DNA of 52,261 nt from Neocallimastix lanati (nom. inval.). Its lineage: Eukaryota > Neocallimastigomycota > Neocallimastigomycetes > Neocallimastigales > Neocallimastigaceae. The translations under genes and the position numbers were made by a program. Under the pieces are notes generated by a model, which worked only from the letters and a program-made list of their open reading frames with translations, was not told the DNA's origin and did no database searches. Shown here piece by piece: positions 20,801 through 30,091 of the stretch. The stretch spans positions 12,501-64,761 of the forward strand of contig JACVTC010000277.1 in assembly GCA_016946835.1 (NCBI GenBank). The letters run 5' to 3'. How positions within the stretch are numbered: position 1 is the stretch's first letter; every line of letters starts with the position of its first letter.

Positions 20801-21381
20801 CTTAATTTTTTTTCTCGACTTTTATTTGAAAATCTATAATGGATATCAATATTAGTGTATTCATTATTTAAATCCACATAATTTTCATTCCCTAAATTAT
20901 GGTAATCTAATTTAACCTTTTCACTTTTTTCTTTACTTCTTGTAGATTGCTTTAACATAATCTTTTTTAAATATACAATGTAACTATAATCGGTAAACAT
21001 CTCCAGAGATTGAAATTTTCCCTTTTCATTACATTCCTTATACTCAATATGATCCTCCTTATAAACAAAAAAAGGAGTACAAAATATCTCATGTGAAATA
21101 ATCACTTTTTCAATCCCATCTACAACGAATACTCCGTCGATTGGTGCCGGTATTTTAATTTCATAATCATCATGAATTAATGATATATAGTATGTCTTTT
21201 TCTCTACCATCAAATGATCATACTCTACTTCTGGAATAGAAATAGTTAAAGGATTTAAATTAGGTAGCTTTTTTTCTAAAAATACTTTAATATCATACAA
21301 CTTTTTTATAAATAATTTATCTATATTAGCATAGACATTATATTGATTTATAAATTTTGACAAATAATTATTCTCGCTCAT
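17848..21381 (-). CDS. DNA-directed RNA polymerase second-largest subunit (RPB2)
   Basis: Full-length, uninterrupted 1177-aa subunit. Landmarks are the N-terminal G-V-F-V-V-D-G-I-E-K block (about 83-92), CPFETPES (about 447-454), the GMTKQ segment, the NAIVAIMAYGNNQEDSLIF block (about 817-836), GDKFSSRYAQKGVIG (about 945-960), PDIIVNPHAFPSRM (about 978-991), GGLRIGEMEKDALVAHG (about 1096-1112) and a C-terminal CxxC from the clamp zinc site. An Asn/Ser/Asp-rich insertion lies at about 500-553 and another acidic one near 760-795. Together with RPB1 it would form the element's own RNA polymerase. The start codon overlaps that of the divergent glycosylase gene. Copy B keeps only the last 218 codons or so. 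Confidence 0.96.
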   Translation of the reverse strand: MSENNYLSKFINQYNVYANIDKLFIKKLYDIKVFLEKKLPNLNPLTISIPEVEYDHLMVEKKTYYISLIHDDYEIKIPAPIDGVFVVDGIEKVIISHEIFCTPFFVYKEDHIEYKECNEKGKFQSLEMFTDYSYIVYLKKIMLKQSTRSKEKSEKVKLDYHNLGNENYVDLNNEYTNIDIHYRFSNKSREKKLSNMKRYTLLDIRVYYSLFFQELRIKGIKSHERQSISSVYILHHLNPSLSLDEIKNIIVSVVIGENLPKDINIIIPDSFPEETLHSIIARRSESHNKILSMVDRMIDSYFTPDYLHCNESSSNDSSYDDKTTKFYTYLAMARSLFHNEGNDQYYNSRIDTFPYSLYRSIKYFTLENKKLPLDKFIRNLNIKLYGNVKSGKVRSYFREYEAISVQTLSKRSYYDKLSHLRRVQIPINTESDNSQLRMSYDYGYFCPFETPESKDVGFVKYFGLSVLIGPDFTIDEKILEPFLFKYNEIYDATTQDKKDDDNSNSNSDENINDNSQSNTENKSNDNSQSNSEYGDDDYCDSDTSNSNSPNEKRKTLKTGKKYPVLLNTRFIGFTTTDLVDYTYKVLKLKYPYISCVFDNISYYLFTDEGRMFRPIRIKKNGKEIGIRLVEISENKININYQYEELDPNFIFGLISALSPFPGNNHVPRLTFQAGMTKQCMSNDSTIFKYNDNSRRLINAQRPFCMTKLEYILSRRLCHYKSLDFLLNKDNINMRELFSNLEFLDNSIEENSSKNSDHENNSEMMDGKKENSENIKFDKNLTLNNNEFRNRLADLSNITIESDDSLLVTTGNTYHRFGGQNAIVAIMAYGNNQEDSLIFNDKSIKDGLFNNIKYRYQYLSYNIKREILININLNYKDGLPKPNTKIAYNPHNVNEPLFRIYDVISNKVTDVENIFRKPVIVDHCTRYIEDDVCYCCVKVRHLYQPQQGDKFSSRYAQKGVIGSILLEEMMPRTKYGVIPDIIVNPHAFPSRMTVGHLIEMYVGKCMIMDPQRFGTYFDASIESEDLRSFESKFFESDIPILEEMVDPISGKSIGNAFVGVCYYTALQHQVQEKMFYRTTGNVNSISKQPTEGKSRNGGLRIGEMEKDALVAHGTNAIIQDMFKNNTDAIDIRYCEICHSVNTLSTCFNTPTTILNVSNSFNIMNSYLDSIGVRASIYE

Positions 21382-21382
21382 G
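21379..21382. promoter_or_regulatory. Shared CATG: overlapping divergent start codons
   Basis: The palindrome CATG supplies the ATG of the glycosylase gene on the plus strand (21380-21382) and of RPB2 on the minus strand (21379-21381). There is no intergenic DNA, so each promoter and any 5' leader must lie inside the coding region of the other gene. Neither ORF has a nearby downstream Met that would keep its conserved N-terminal sequence. Confidence 0.8.
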
Positions 21383-21998
21383 TCATGGAATGATTTCTTT
21401 ATTAAAAATTCAAAATTAATTAATCATATATTAAATCAGTTGAAAACAACGTATTACACACCACCCTTGGAAGAAATATTTGCTATTTTTAAATATATAC
21501 CATTGGAGAAAGTTAAAGTGGTGATGATTGGTGATGAACCCTACCAAAAATCATGTGATAGAAGCGATGTTGCATTTGCAACACGAAATTCCACTCCTCC
21601 TTTACTATTGAAACGTATATTTCAAAATATGGAAAGTACGGTAACTTCTTTTAAAAGACCAATAGATTACCGTTTAGATCAATGGCTTAAAAATGGAATA
21701 TTTTTATGCAATTTTTGTTTTACCCGTCCTGTAGTCGATACTATTCCTTTTCATTATTACCTTCTATGGGAACCGTTTATTAACAATTTAGTACAATATA
21801 TCTCTAATCATCATTCTGTGGTTTTCTTATTATTTGGCTCTAAAGCTATTTCTTTACGTAAATCAATTAATGAAACAAAATCTTCGGTAGTCGAAGTTCC
21901 TCATCCAATCAATGAATATACTAAATTTAAAAATTCAAAATGCTTCATTAAAAACAAGAGAACTTGCTGGTGAAATTCGTTTTACTTTTGAATGGTAA
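21380..21998 (+). pseudogene. Uracil-DNA glycosylase-like protein, frameshifted near the 3' end
   Basis: Family 1 UDG fold similar in length to poxvirus D4. The water-activating loop reads G51-D-E-P-Y-Q, where cellular enzymes have G-Q-D-P-Y-H, so the catalytic Asp position is Glu and the His is Gln. A TPPLLLKRIF segment (about 73-82), the strand and loop GIFLCNFCFTRP (about 110-121) and LLFGSKA (about 152-158) follow. The H-P motif keeps His (H175). The annotated frame ends at 21973, but shifting one base at about 21940-21946 opens a frame to 21998 that gives a more family-like end finishing in Trp, so a small indel is likely. With D5 and PolB nearby, a D4-like processivity role is plausible and does not require catalysis. 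Confidence 0.82.
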
Positions 21999-22549
21999 AA
22001 CAGTGAAAATATTGCATATATTTTTTTTTTAATTTATTAATAATATTTTATAAATAACATATATAAAAATTATAAAATAATTAATAATAAATTTAATAAT
22101 AAAAATATTTTTTTAAAAACCAAAAAAAAAAAATATTTATATATATATTTATAAATGTTAAAGAAAATTTTATGTTAATAATTTTTTAAAATTTTAAAAT
22201 AACCAAATAAAAAATTGTATTATTTTATATATTTATATTTTTTTATTATAACTCAAAAATATTAAAAATTTTTTTTATAATCATAAAATAAAGGTATAAT
22301 ATATGAGTCATACATTTATAAATTGATATTTCTGTATTTCATATTTATTAATTAAAAAATAGAAAATAAAAATATTTATTTATTCATAATATTAAACATT
22401 TATTTATATATTCGTAAATTGTGTATTCTTAAATTTTTTATTAATTTATTTTATAAAAATAAATATTTTTTAAATAAAATAGTAATGGAAAATATTTATA
22501 CTTTATATATACGAATATTAAGTATTTAAATTTATAAAAAAAAATTATT
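21999..22549. other. AT-rich intergenic upstream of the capping enzyme
   Basis: Spacer between two plus-strand genes, presumably carrying the capping-enzyme promoter. It contains A/T homopolymers and ATAT tracts only; no gene or clear motif. Confidence 0.5.
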
Positions 22550-25513
22550 ATGAATTCATTTATACCATCTATTAATTATTCGTCATTAGAAAAACAAAAT
22601 AGTTTATTTGATATTTTAGAATATATATATGAACAAATAAACATTATTAAAAGTAATTCTTTTTTCAACGATAAAATTTGTAGTTTTGAATTAGAATTTA
22701 GACTTCGTAGAAAATATGTGAATATAGATTTAAAAGATTTTCTTAATGATAATTCTTGTCAATATTCTGAATTTTCTTACAATGAAAATTCAAAAACACG
22801 ATATAGAATAATATGTAATTCAACTTATCCATGTACTGAAAATGAGAACGAAAACGAAACGACAATAACTCCAACTCCACAAAATGAGTTCCAGTTTATG
22901 GATATTTCTAAATTTTTAAATTATTTAGAAATCAATAAAGACCAAGAAATTACAGAAACCCTAAATAATCATACGGAATATACTAAAAAAATTACCATGA
23001 TGACATTTTATTATTTTATATTTAAAATTTATCTTAGTATCGAAGTATTGTTAGATTCATCACAAATTAAAAGGTATTTAAGAATTGAAGACAAAAGTAA
23101 AATTGAAAGTAAAAGCATAATTAAAAGTGGAAATAGTAAAAATATTAAAATAGAAATATTAAATCAAAGTAATTATAAATATGAAAATATTACCAATAAA
23201 AATGATAACAACAATAATGACAGTATTATCAATAAAGACAGTGTATTCAATAATGACAGTATTATCAATAAAGACAGTGTATTCAATAATGACAGTATTA
23301 TCAATAAAGACAGTGTATTCAATAATGACAGTATTATCAATAAAGACAGTGTATTCAATAATGACAGTATTATCAATAAAGACAGTGTATTCAATAATGA
23401 CAGTATTAATAAAGACAGTGTATTCAATAATGACAGTATTATCAATAATGACAGTAATTTAAAAACAGAAAGCAAGTACATTGAAAAGAATAAATCAGAA
23501 AAAGAGATCACAGAATATGCAATATATAAAGAAATGAACGATATAGATGCAAAATTTTCATTATCTATTTTAAAATATATTAAACCTATTACTAAGAAAA
23601 GACGATCTTTTATGATGAAAAATGGTGCTCGTATTGATATGACAGTTTTTGATGATATGAATCAATTAGAAATTGAATTTATGAATAATACTTATCTTGA
23701 AAAAGATAATATTATGAATATGATTCATTCGATTATGGTATCGTTAGATTGCTCAAATTTCATTCTGGATTATTTATTTTTTTTGATGCCAAATTATGAA
23801 TTTCAGAAACCAATCACTCCTTCGTTAGATATTTTATATAAAGAAGCAAAAAATTTAATAAACGATACATTTTATGTAGCGGCTAAAACGGATGGATTTC
23901 GTCGATTAATATTCATAATAAATAATTTGATGTTTAGTATTTCAGAAAACTTTCATGTAGAATATATTTGTCAAACAAAGGCCGATTTTCATATGGTATT
24001 AGATTGTGAATACCTCGATGGTATATTCATTCCGTTTGACTTAATTTATTATAATGATGAAGATTTGAGACATAAATCTTATTCCGATAGAATAAATATT
24101 ATGAACGCTATTAACTTTGAAGAATTCAATAACAAAATAATAAAAAAAAATATTACTAAATGTTCCCCTTTTTCGGAATTACAAAATTTCATAATTTCGT
24201 TTAATAAATTTGACAATCCATCTATACCAAATGACGGTATCATTATTACAAATGGACAATCATCCTATTACGACAATATAAAAGTTTATAAAATTAAAAC
24301 TAGAAATACAGTAGATCTACGATTTAATGGAAGATACTTTTATTCTCGAGATCATTTAATTAAAAAATCAACAGTAAATTTACCATTTTCAGAATATAAA
24401 GAAGTGTGCCTACGCTATCATCAACATAAAAAATTTTATTCAACAAAAAATATGAAAAATGTTCCAAATAATAAAGATAATAATAGAAATAATAATAAAA
24501 ATAATAATAACAAAAATAATACAGAAATAATAGATAATAAATTTTATTGTTATTATTATCTTAAACAAGTAGAAATGATTAATGATGTACCAACCAAAAC
24601 ACGTGTTGTTACTTATCATTTAGTCAGAGAGAAAAATGTCCCATTCATTGTGGAAATTAATTTAGACAACAATTCATTCGTTAAAGAGCGGAAAGATAAA
24701 TATACTTCTAATAGCATAAACACCTTTAATAGTATACTAATTGCTTCCTACCAAAAAGTAAATCTTGAAATATTTACACCTTCTTCAACTGTTTTAATGC
24801 GTAAATATCACAATATCATTAAGCAAAATATTCTTCATAAATACAAAGGTAATCTATTAGATATAGGAACAGGAAATGGTGGTGATCTTCACAAGTAGAA
24901 AAATTTCCGCAAAATTGTTTGTGTTGAACCTGACCATGAAAAAATAAAAGTATTGAAAGAACGTATTTCTAAATCTGAAATTCGTAATCGTATCTCAATA
25001 CTTCAAAATACTATCCAGAATGTAGAATTAAAAGATATTTATGATGTTGCTACTTGCTTTTTCGCTCTAAATGATTTCACTTATAGTGATGTCGATAATA
25101 TGCTTGATAATATTGGTAGAAATATCAATGGATTTTTTGCAATTCTCTTTTTTGACAGTAATCTATTCAAAGAAAATATTGATTCATCTTCAATTCAATA
25201 TAAAAAATGTATTAATGATAACATTAAACCTATTAAAAACTTATTGGATAAAGAATCTCCTATCTATTTATTAGGCACTTTAAGATATCTTCATAAAGAA
25301 AGTGACAATATAATGCTAGTTAATATAAATAATTCAAACGTCATAAATCATTATGAAAATGCCATTCACAGTGAAAAAATAATTGAAATATTTAAAAAAC
25401 ATAATTTCAATATTATTAATCAATACCAAATAGAACCATTTTCATTTCTTAACTCATCTCAAAAGTTGTACTCTTCTTATTTGAAAGTAATCGAATTCTC
25501 AAACGTGGACTAA
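22550..25513 (+). pseudogene. Trifunctional mRNA capping enzyme with TAG inside the methyltransferase
   Basis: Same domain order as poxvirus D1 and asfarvirus NP868R. The tunnel-type RNA triphosphatase carries glutamate motifs E-L-E-F-R (about 48-52) and L-E-I-E-F (about 373). The guanylyltransferase has motif I K-T-D-G-F-R (about 445), D-C-E-Y-L-D-G (about 486), DGIIITNG (about 562) and K-I-K-T-R-N-T-V-D-L (about 582). The N7-methyltransferase begins with the SAM motif DIGTGNGGDLHK at 771-782. Codon 783 is TAG (24896-24898), after which the same frame continues 204 codons to 25513 with the rest of the Rossmann fold. In related methyltransferases a Trp often follows this motif, so TGG to TAG is the simplest explanation. 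A repeat insertion occupies about 224-302. Only one copy exists in the window. Confidence 0.93.
23219..23456 (+). repeat. 36-bp in-frame repeats in the capping enzyme
   Basis: Units start at 23219, 23255, 23291, 23327, 23363, 23399 and 23432; the sixth is 33 bp, missing one codon, and the last is partial. Each encodes a 12-residue Asn/Asp/Ser motif (D-S-I-I-N-K-D-S-V-F-N-N). The array keeps the frame and lies between the two triphosphatase motifs. Confidence 0.93.
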
Positions 25514-25539
25514 TTAATTTTTTATTAAAAAAAAAAATG

Positions 25540-25580
<41 letters not shown>

Positions 25581-26438
25581 TATATTAAAATATTATATAT
25601 AAATCTTTTTATAATATTTTTTTTTTTTAAAAAAAAAAAATAAACAATAAATTAAAACATTTAAAACAATTTATAAAATAAGAAGTAATATAAAATAATT
25701 TTTAACAATTAAGAGTGTATTAAATTAGAATAAAATTTAATTTTTGAATAAATATATGTATACATATAAAAATAATATATATTTTTATATATATATATAT
25801 TTCAAAAAATATTTTTTTTATTTTTATTACTGATACCTTTCGTATATTTAATTAAATTGTCCCAGAATAAGACTAATTTAAATAAATTAAGAGATGAAAT
25901 AAATAACTCCTATGATATAAAACATATATATATATATAATATATATAATAAGAACTTTTCAAACAAATTTTTTTTATATTTAAATTCTATTAATAGTTTT
26001 ATTTAGTACTTCTCTTTTCAATACAAGATATAAATAAAATTTTAAAAAAAACTCCACTCATTAATATTAATATTTTTTACTAATAATATTTTTTTTAAAA
26101 TAAAAATAATTATATATTTTTATTTTTATACATTTATTAATATTATTTTTAAGATAATTTATTTTATTTTTTTTTTTATATTTATATTTTTATATTTATA
26201 TTTTTATATTTTTTAATTTTTTTTATTATTTCTATTTTATTTAGTAAAATTTAATTTTTATTTTATTTTATTTTTTCTTATTTTATTTTATTTTTTTTTT
26301 TTATTTTATTTTATTTTATTTTAATCAATCTCCGCTTTAATTGTATTAATATTTCAACTATAAATTTCATTTCATTTTATTTTATTTTATTTCATTTGTA
26401 AATGTTATTTATATCTAAATTAACACTTGATATTCTTT
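25514..26438. other. AT-rich intergenic with long A run and TTTTA repeats
   Basis: Region between the convergent capping-enzyme and Cys-rich genes. It contains an A run of about 26 (25545-25570), a dinucleotide ATAT tract (about 25925-25948) and (TTTTA)n-type repeats from about 26250 to 26395. No ORF or RNA gene is seen. Because copy A upstream of its minisatellite is lost and copy B ends before this point, the boundary of the repeating unit could be here or further right. Confidence 0.5.
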
Positions 26439-26975
26439 TTAAGCTTTTCTACATGGACACCAACCTCCACCAATAAGACAACGACCATTAATTGTTCTAA
26501 GTGATCCATCATTGTTTGTAAATGCTCCCACAGTTCTTTTCTTCATGTTTCTAAGTAAAACTTTATTTCCATATGCACTATAATAACAATTACTATCATT
26601 AGCATTAGCAATTGCATTAATTCTTTTAGTTCCACAACTTTTACTAGTAAATGGATTATCAAAGCCTTTTCTTGTGTCTTGCATCATTGAATAATTACCC
26701 TTATAATCATAACACTCAGTATATACAGGTGTACAAGTACAGAAACAACCCTTAGCGTTACATTGTTGATTATCCCCACATATACCAGTATATCCTGTAC
26801 ATATATATACATGATCTGATTTACAATTATTCCAAGTAAAACCTATATAATATCCATTCCCTCTATGAGCACTAGGACCCTTTACATTTTTAGCACATTG
26901 TGGGACTTCAGGGATACCAGCATAAACTAAAAATGAATTTATAATTAAAAATGTTAATAAAAATAAACTTTTCAT
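26439..26975 (-). CDS. Secreted Cys-rich protein of unknown function
   Basis: 178-aa ORF with a clear signal peptide (MKSLFLLTFLIINSFLVYAG, cleavage near 19-20) followed by a Cys-rich mature protein. A cluster at about 50-90 (C-x-x-x-x-x-x-x-C, then C-F-C-T-C) and a C-terminal G-G-G-W-C-P-C-R end suggest several disulphides. I do not recognise the family. It is the only gene between the capping enzyme of copy A and the minisatellite of copy B, so in a head-to-tail arrangement it belongs to the repeating unit and would be cargo of the element. If the repeat arose differently it is a host gene caught between copies. A defensive or toxic effector is conceivable by analogy with yeast killer plasmids, but nothing in the sequence proves it. 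Confidence 0.75.
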   Translation of the reverse strand: MKSLFLLTFLIINSFLVYAGIPEVPQCAKNVKGPSAHRGNGYYIGFTWNNCKSDHVYICTGYTGICGDNQQCNAKGCFCTCTPVYTECYDYKGNYSMMQDTRKGFDNPFTSKSCGTKRINAIANANDSNCYYSAYGNKVLLRNMKKRTVGAFTNNDGSLRTINGRCLIGGGWCPCRKA

Positions 26976-27315
26976 TTTGATAATTTTTTAATATTTTTAT
27001 TTTAATTATTTTTTTATTTGTAAAATTGTAAAAAATCAGTTTATTTTTATAACTATTTTATATTATATATAGTATTTTTTTAAAAATAAAAATTAATTGA
27101 TAATTTTATATTCCTTTTTACTTTTTTTTTTTTTTTTTTTAAATAAATAGAAAAAAAAATAAATATATTTATCTGTACATTGAAAAATATATATATATTT
27201 TTTTAAAAAAATTAATATCCCAATATATTTAATGTAATTATTATTATATATCGTTATTCATTACATGTTTAAATATAATTTTATATATAAATATATATAT
27301 AATATTATTTTATTA
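26976..27315. other. AT-rich spacer before the copy B minisatellite
   Basis: Upstream region of the Cys-rich gene, with a T run of about 22 (27119-27140) and ATAT tracts. It holds no telomere-like repeat, in contrast to the left edge of copy A. Confidence 0.5.
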
Positions 27316-27690
27316 AATAAATATATTATATTATTTTATATAATATTATAATAAATATATTATATTATTTTATATTATATTATAATAAATATATTATATT
27401 ATTTTATATTATATTATAATAAATATATTATATTATTTTATATTATATTATAATAAATATATTATATTATTTTATATTATATTATAATAAATATATTATA
27501 TTATTTTATATTATATTATAATAAATATATTATATTATTTTATATTATATTATAATAAATATATTATATTATTTTATATTATATTATAATAAATATATTA
27601 TATTATTTTATATTATATTATAATAAATATATTATATTATTTTATATTATATTATAATAAATATATTATATTATTTTATATTATATTATA
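27316..27690. repeat. 34-bp AT minisatellite, left part of copy B
   Basis: About 11 units of the same 34-bp sequence as at 1484-1700, starting at 27316, 27350, 27384 and so on to 27656. The first unit diverges slightly. The longer array here shows the copy A array is shorter or truncated. Confidence 0.9.
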
Positions 27691-27835
27691 TTTTATTGTT
27701 ATATTACATTATTATTAAATAAATTTATATTATTATTATTAATAATTTAAATTATGTTATTACTAAAGTATATTTAAATGAAATTATAACATTAAAATTG
27801 TCAAATTTTTACTATAAACATATATATATATATAT

Positions 27836-28687
27836 TTATAATCTTTTAGTACTACAATGAATTGAATTTGGTATAAAGTTTATATCTACAAAGTAAGCTT
27901 TACATGTAAAATTGACCATTGGTATATTATTAACAATACGTTCATTAATAATAATATAATTTACTTTTATCAATGGATAAATATTTCCATTAATATAACA
28001 AAACGTGTCTCTAGAAAGAAGATCTGCCATCTCATCCAAATAATCATCTCCACAATAAACATTAGTACCAATCTTTTTTTTGCCTTTAAATGAATCTTTA
28101 AAGTAGCGAATATTAATATATTCGGTATTATTATTTCCTTTATTTATAATACCAGTAAAGATCCAATTTTGATTAAATGTTACATTATTCTTTTTTAACA
28201 TGTAATAAATAGGAGAAGATTCATCGATATGTCTAATATAATCCGAAATTAGCATTTGCATACGAGAATCGATAAATCGAAGTCGTTCAATAAATTTTTT
28301 CATTGGTTCAGTTTCGTTTTCGGAAATTCGATGAATAAAATTATCTTGTACAAAATTGTTTTTATTAAGATGGTAATGAGACATTGGAATAGATAAAGAG
28401 GGTAAATCCGTTAACGTAATACCAGAACTAATTTTTAAAGGTCCTAAATTTACATTATTGGTATTATTGAAACATTTGATAACAAATCGAAACATACTAT
28501 TATTTTTAGGTAAAGGTACAACTTCCTTAAAATTTATAGTAGATATCATTCTTTGAAATATCATATCTGTACTGCATGATGATGATAAGATACGATTATA
28601 ATAATCCATTCTTGAAGTACTAGATTTATTAGAAGAGTTTATCGACTTGACAAGTTGTTCCGAACTTTTAAAATTCTTTTTTTGCAT
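27836..28687 (-). CDS. 283-aa viral protein, possible ssDNA-binding protein (copy B)
   Basis: Encodes the same protein as the ORF at 1847-2698, with the same start and stop. The function is uncertain; an OB-fold ssDNA-binding role is suggested only by beta-rich C-terminal sequence and context. Confidence 0.4.
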   Translation of the reverse strand: MQKKNFKSSEQLVKSINSSNKSSTSRMDYYNRILSSSCSTDMIFQRMISTINFKEVVPLPKNNSMFRFVIKCFNNTNNVNLGPLKISSGITLTDLPSLSIPMSHYHLNKNNFVQDNFIHRISENETEPMKKFIERLRFIDSRMQMLISDYIRHIDESSPIYYMLKKNNVTFNQNWIFTGIINKGNNNTEYINIRYFKDSFKGKKKIGTNVYCGDDYLDEMADLLSRDTFCYINGNIYPLIKVNYIIINERIVNNIPMVNFTCKAYFVDINFIPNSIHCSTKRL

Positions 28688-28834
28688 TTTAAATTTTAAT
28701 ACTTTTTAATACATTAATTATTGTATTTAAAAATTTCAATTAAATTTATATACGTTAATGAGTAATTTACTACTTAATTTATAATTTAATTTTTCATTTT
28801 AAACAAATTAGGATATTGTTAAAATATATTATTT

Positions 28835-28865
<31 letters not shown>

Positions 28866-29278
28866 ATAAGCCCCTAATCACTATAAACTATTAATTTTAT
28901 TATTATATTTTATTATTTTTAAAAAAAAATTTAAATATTTACAAATTAATATTATAATATACATAATTTCTTATATTAAATTCATTTCATTTCATATAAA
29001 AGAATATTTATAATTAATTAGTAATATTATAATATTGTATAATAATTTCAAAAAAAAAAAATTTTTGTAAAAATTAAAATTATTCATATTTTTTTTTTAA
29101 ACCAAAATTATAATTTTAATACTTTATAAAAGTTAAATTGAACATAAAATTCCATATTTTTAATTGGATATATATATAATGAATTATTTAAATAATATAA
29201 TATTTTTATTAAATATTTAAAATTAATAAATAATTTAAATCTAAATATTATTAAAAAATTATAAATTAAATAAAGGTT
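28688..29278. other. AT-rich intergenic (copy B)
   Basis: Counterpart of 2699-3288; the T run is 22 here instead of 21. No gene is seen. Confidence 0.5.
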
Positions 29279-29530
29279 TTAAATAACTCTTTTACAGTTT
29301 GAACAATAATATACTATAGTGGCCTCTTCATCACATCTACGAATTTGTAAACGTCTCAACTCAATATATTTATTATTATTACATCTTTTACAACATATAG
29401 AATTTTTTTTTATTTTCTTTTTTTCATCATCTAATACTGGTAATTTATTTTTCTCTCTTAATCTATCTTCACTAAATAAGGACGATTCTTTAAAAAATTT
29501 ATCCAATGCTTTCATCGAAATATTATCCAT
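29279..29530 (-). CDS. Small TFIIS-like zinc-ribbon protein (copy B)
   Basis: Same 83-aa protein as at 3289-3540: two CxxC-type pairs around a hairpin with Q-I-R and D-E-E, as in transcript-cleavage factors of the TFIIS/RPO30 group. No N-terminal TFIIS domain is present. Confidence 0.65.
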   Translation of the reverse strand: MDNISMKALDKFFKESSLFSEDRLREKNKLPVLDDEKKKIKKNSICCKRCNNNKYIELRRLQIRRCDEEATIVYYCSNCKRVI

Positions 29531-29891
29531 ATTATATTAATTTTTTAATTATTAATCTTTAATCTATTTAAATTAATTTATTTATTTTTATTTATTTATT
29601 TTTATTTATTTATTTATTTATTTATTTAATTTATTAATTTACTTTCTATTATTTATTTATTATATCCATTTAAAGTTTTTAAAAAGAATATTTCCTAATT
29701 TTTTTTTTCCAAAATTTAGTTATAAATTTGATTTAGATTTTAACAAAATTTTAAAATTTTTAAAATTCATTTTAGAAAAAAAAAAATATTATAAAAATTT
29801 TTCTAAAATATTTGTAGTACTTAAAAAAATAAAAATAGCTTTGTCAAATCTAATAATGAAATAAAAAAAAATCAAAAATAATAAAATTAAA

Positions 29892-29931
<40 letters not shown>

Positions 29932-30091
29932 ATAATAATAATAATTATATATCAATTAAAATATAATAATTCATAATTGATTTTTAAAATGATAAAAAAT
30001 TTACTCTAGGTACGATTTAAAGTAATAACAAGAAATATTATTATCTTTTTTATAGGTAAAAATTATATTTTTATATTAAGTATAAAAAACT
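29531..30091. other. Divergent intergenic with poly(A) tract (copy B)
   Basis: Counterpart of 3541-4101, including the long A run at about 29893-29929 and TTTA repeats. No gene is seen. Confidence 0.5.

Noticed and set aside
15048-25513. Yeast killer-plasmid (pGKL2-type) origin of the whole element
   Set aside because: The polymerase looks like the NCLDV type and not protein-primed, and D5 and UDG genes are not part of those plasmids; only the general strategy is similar.
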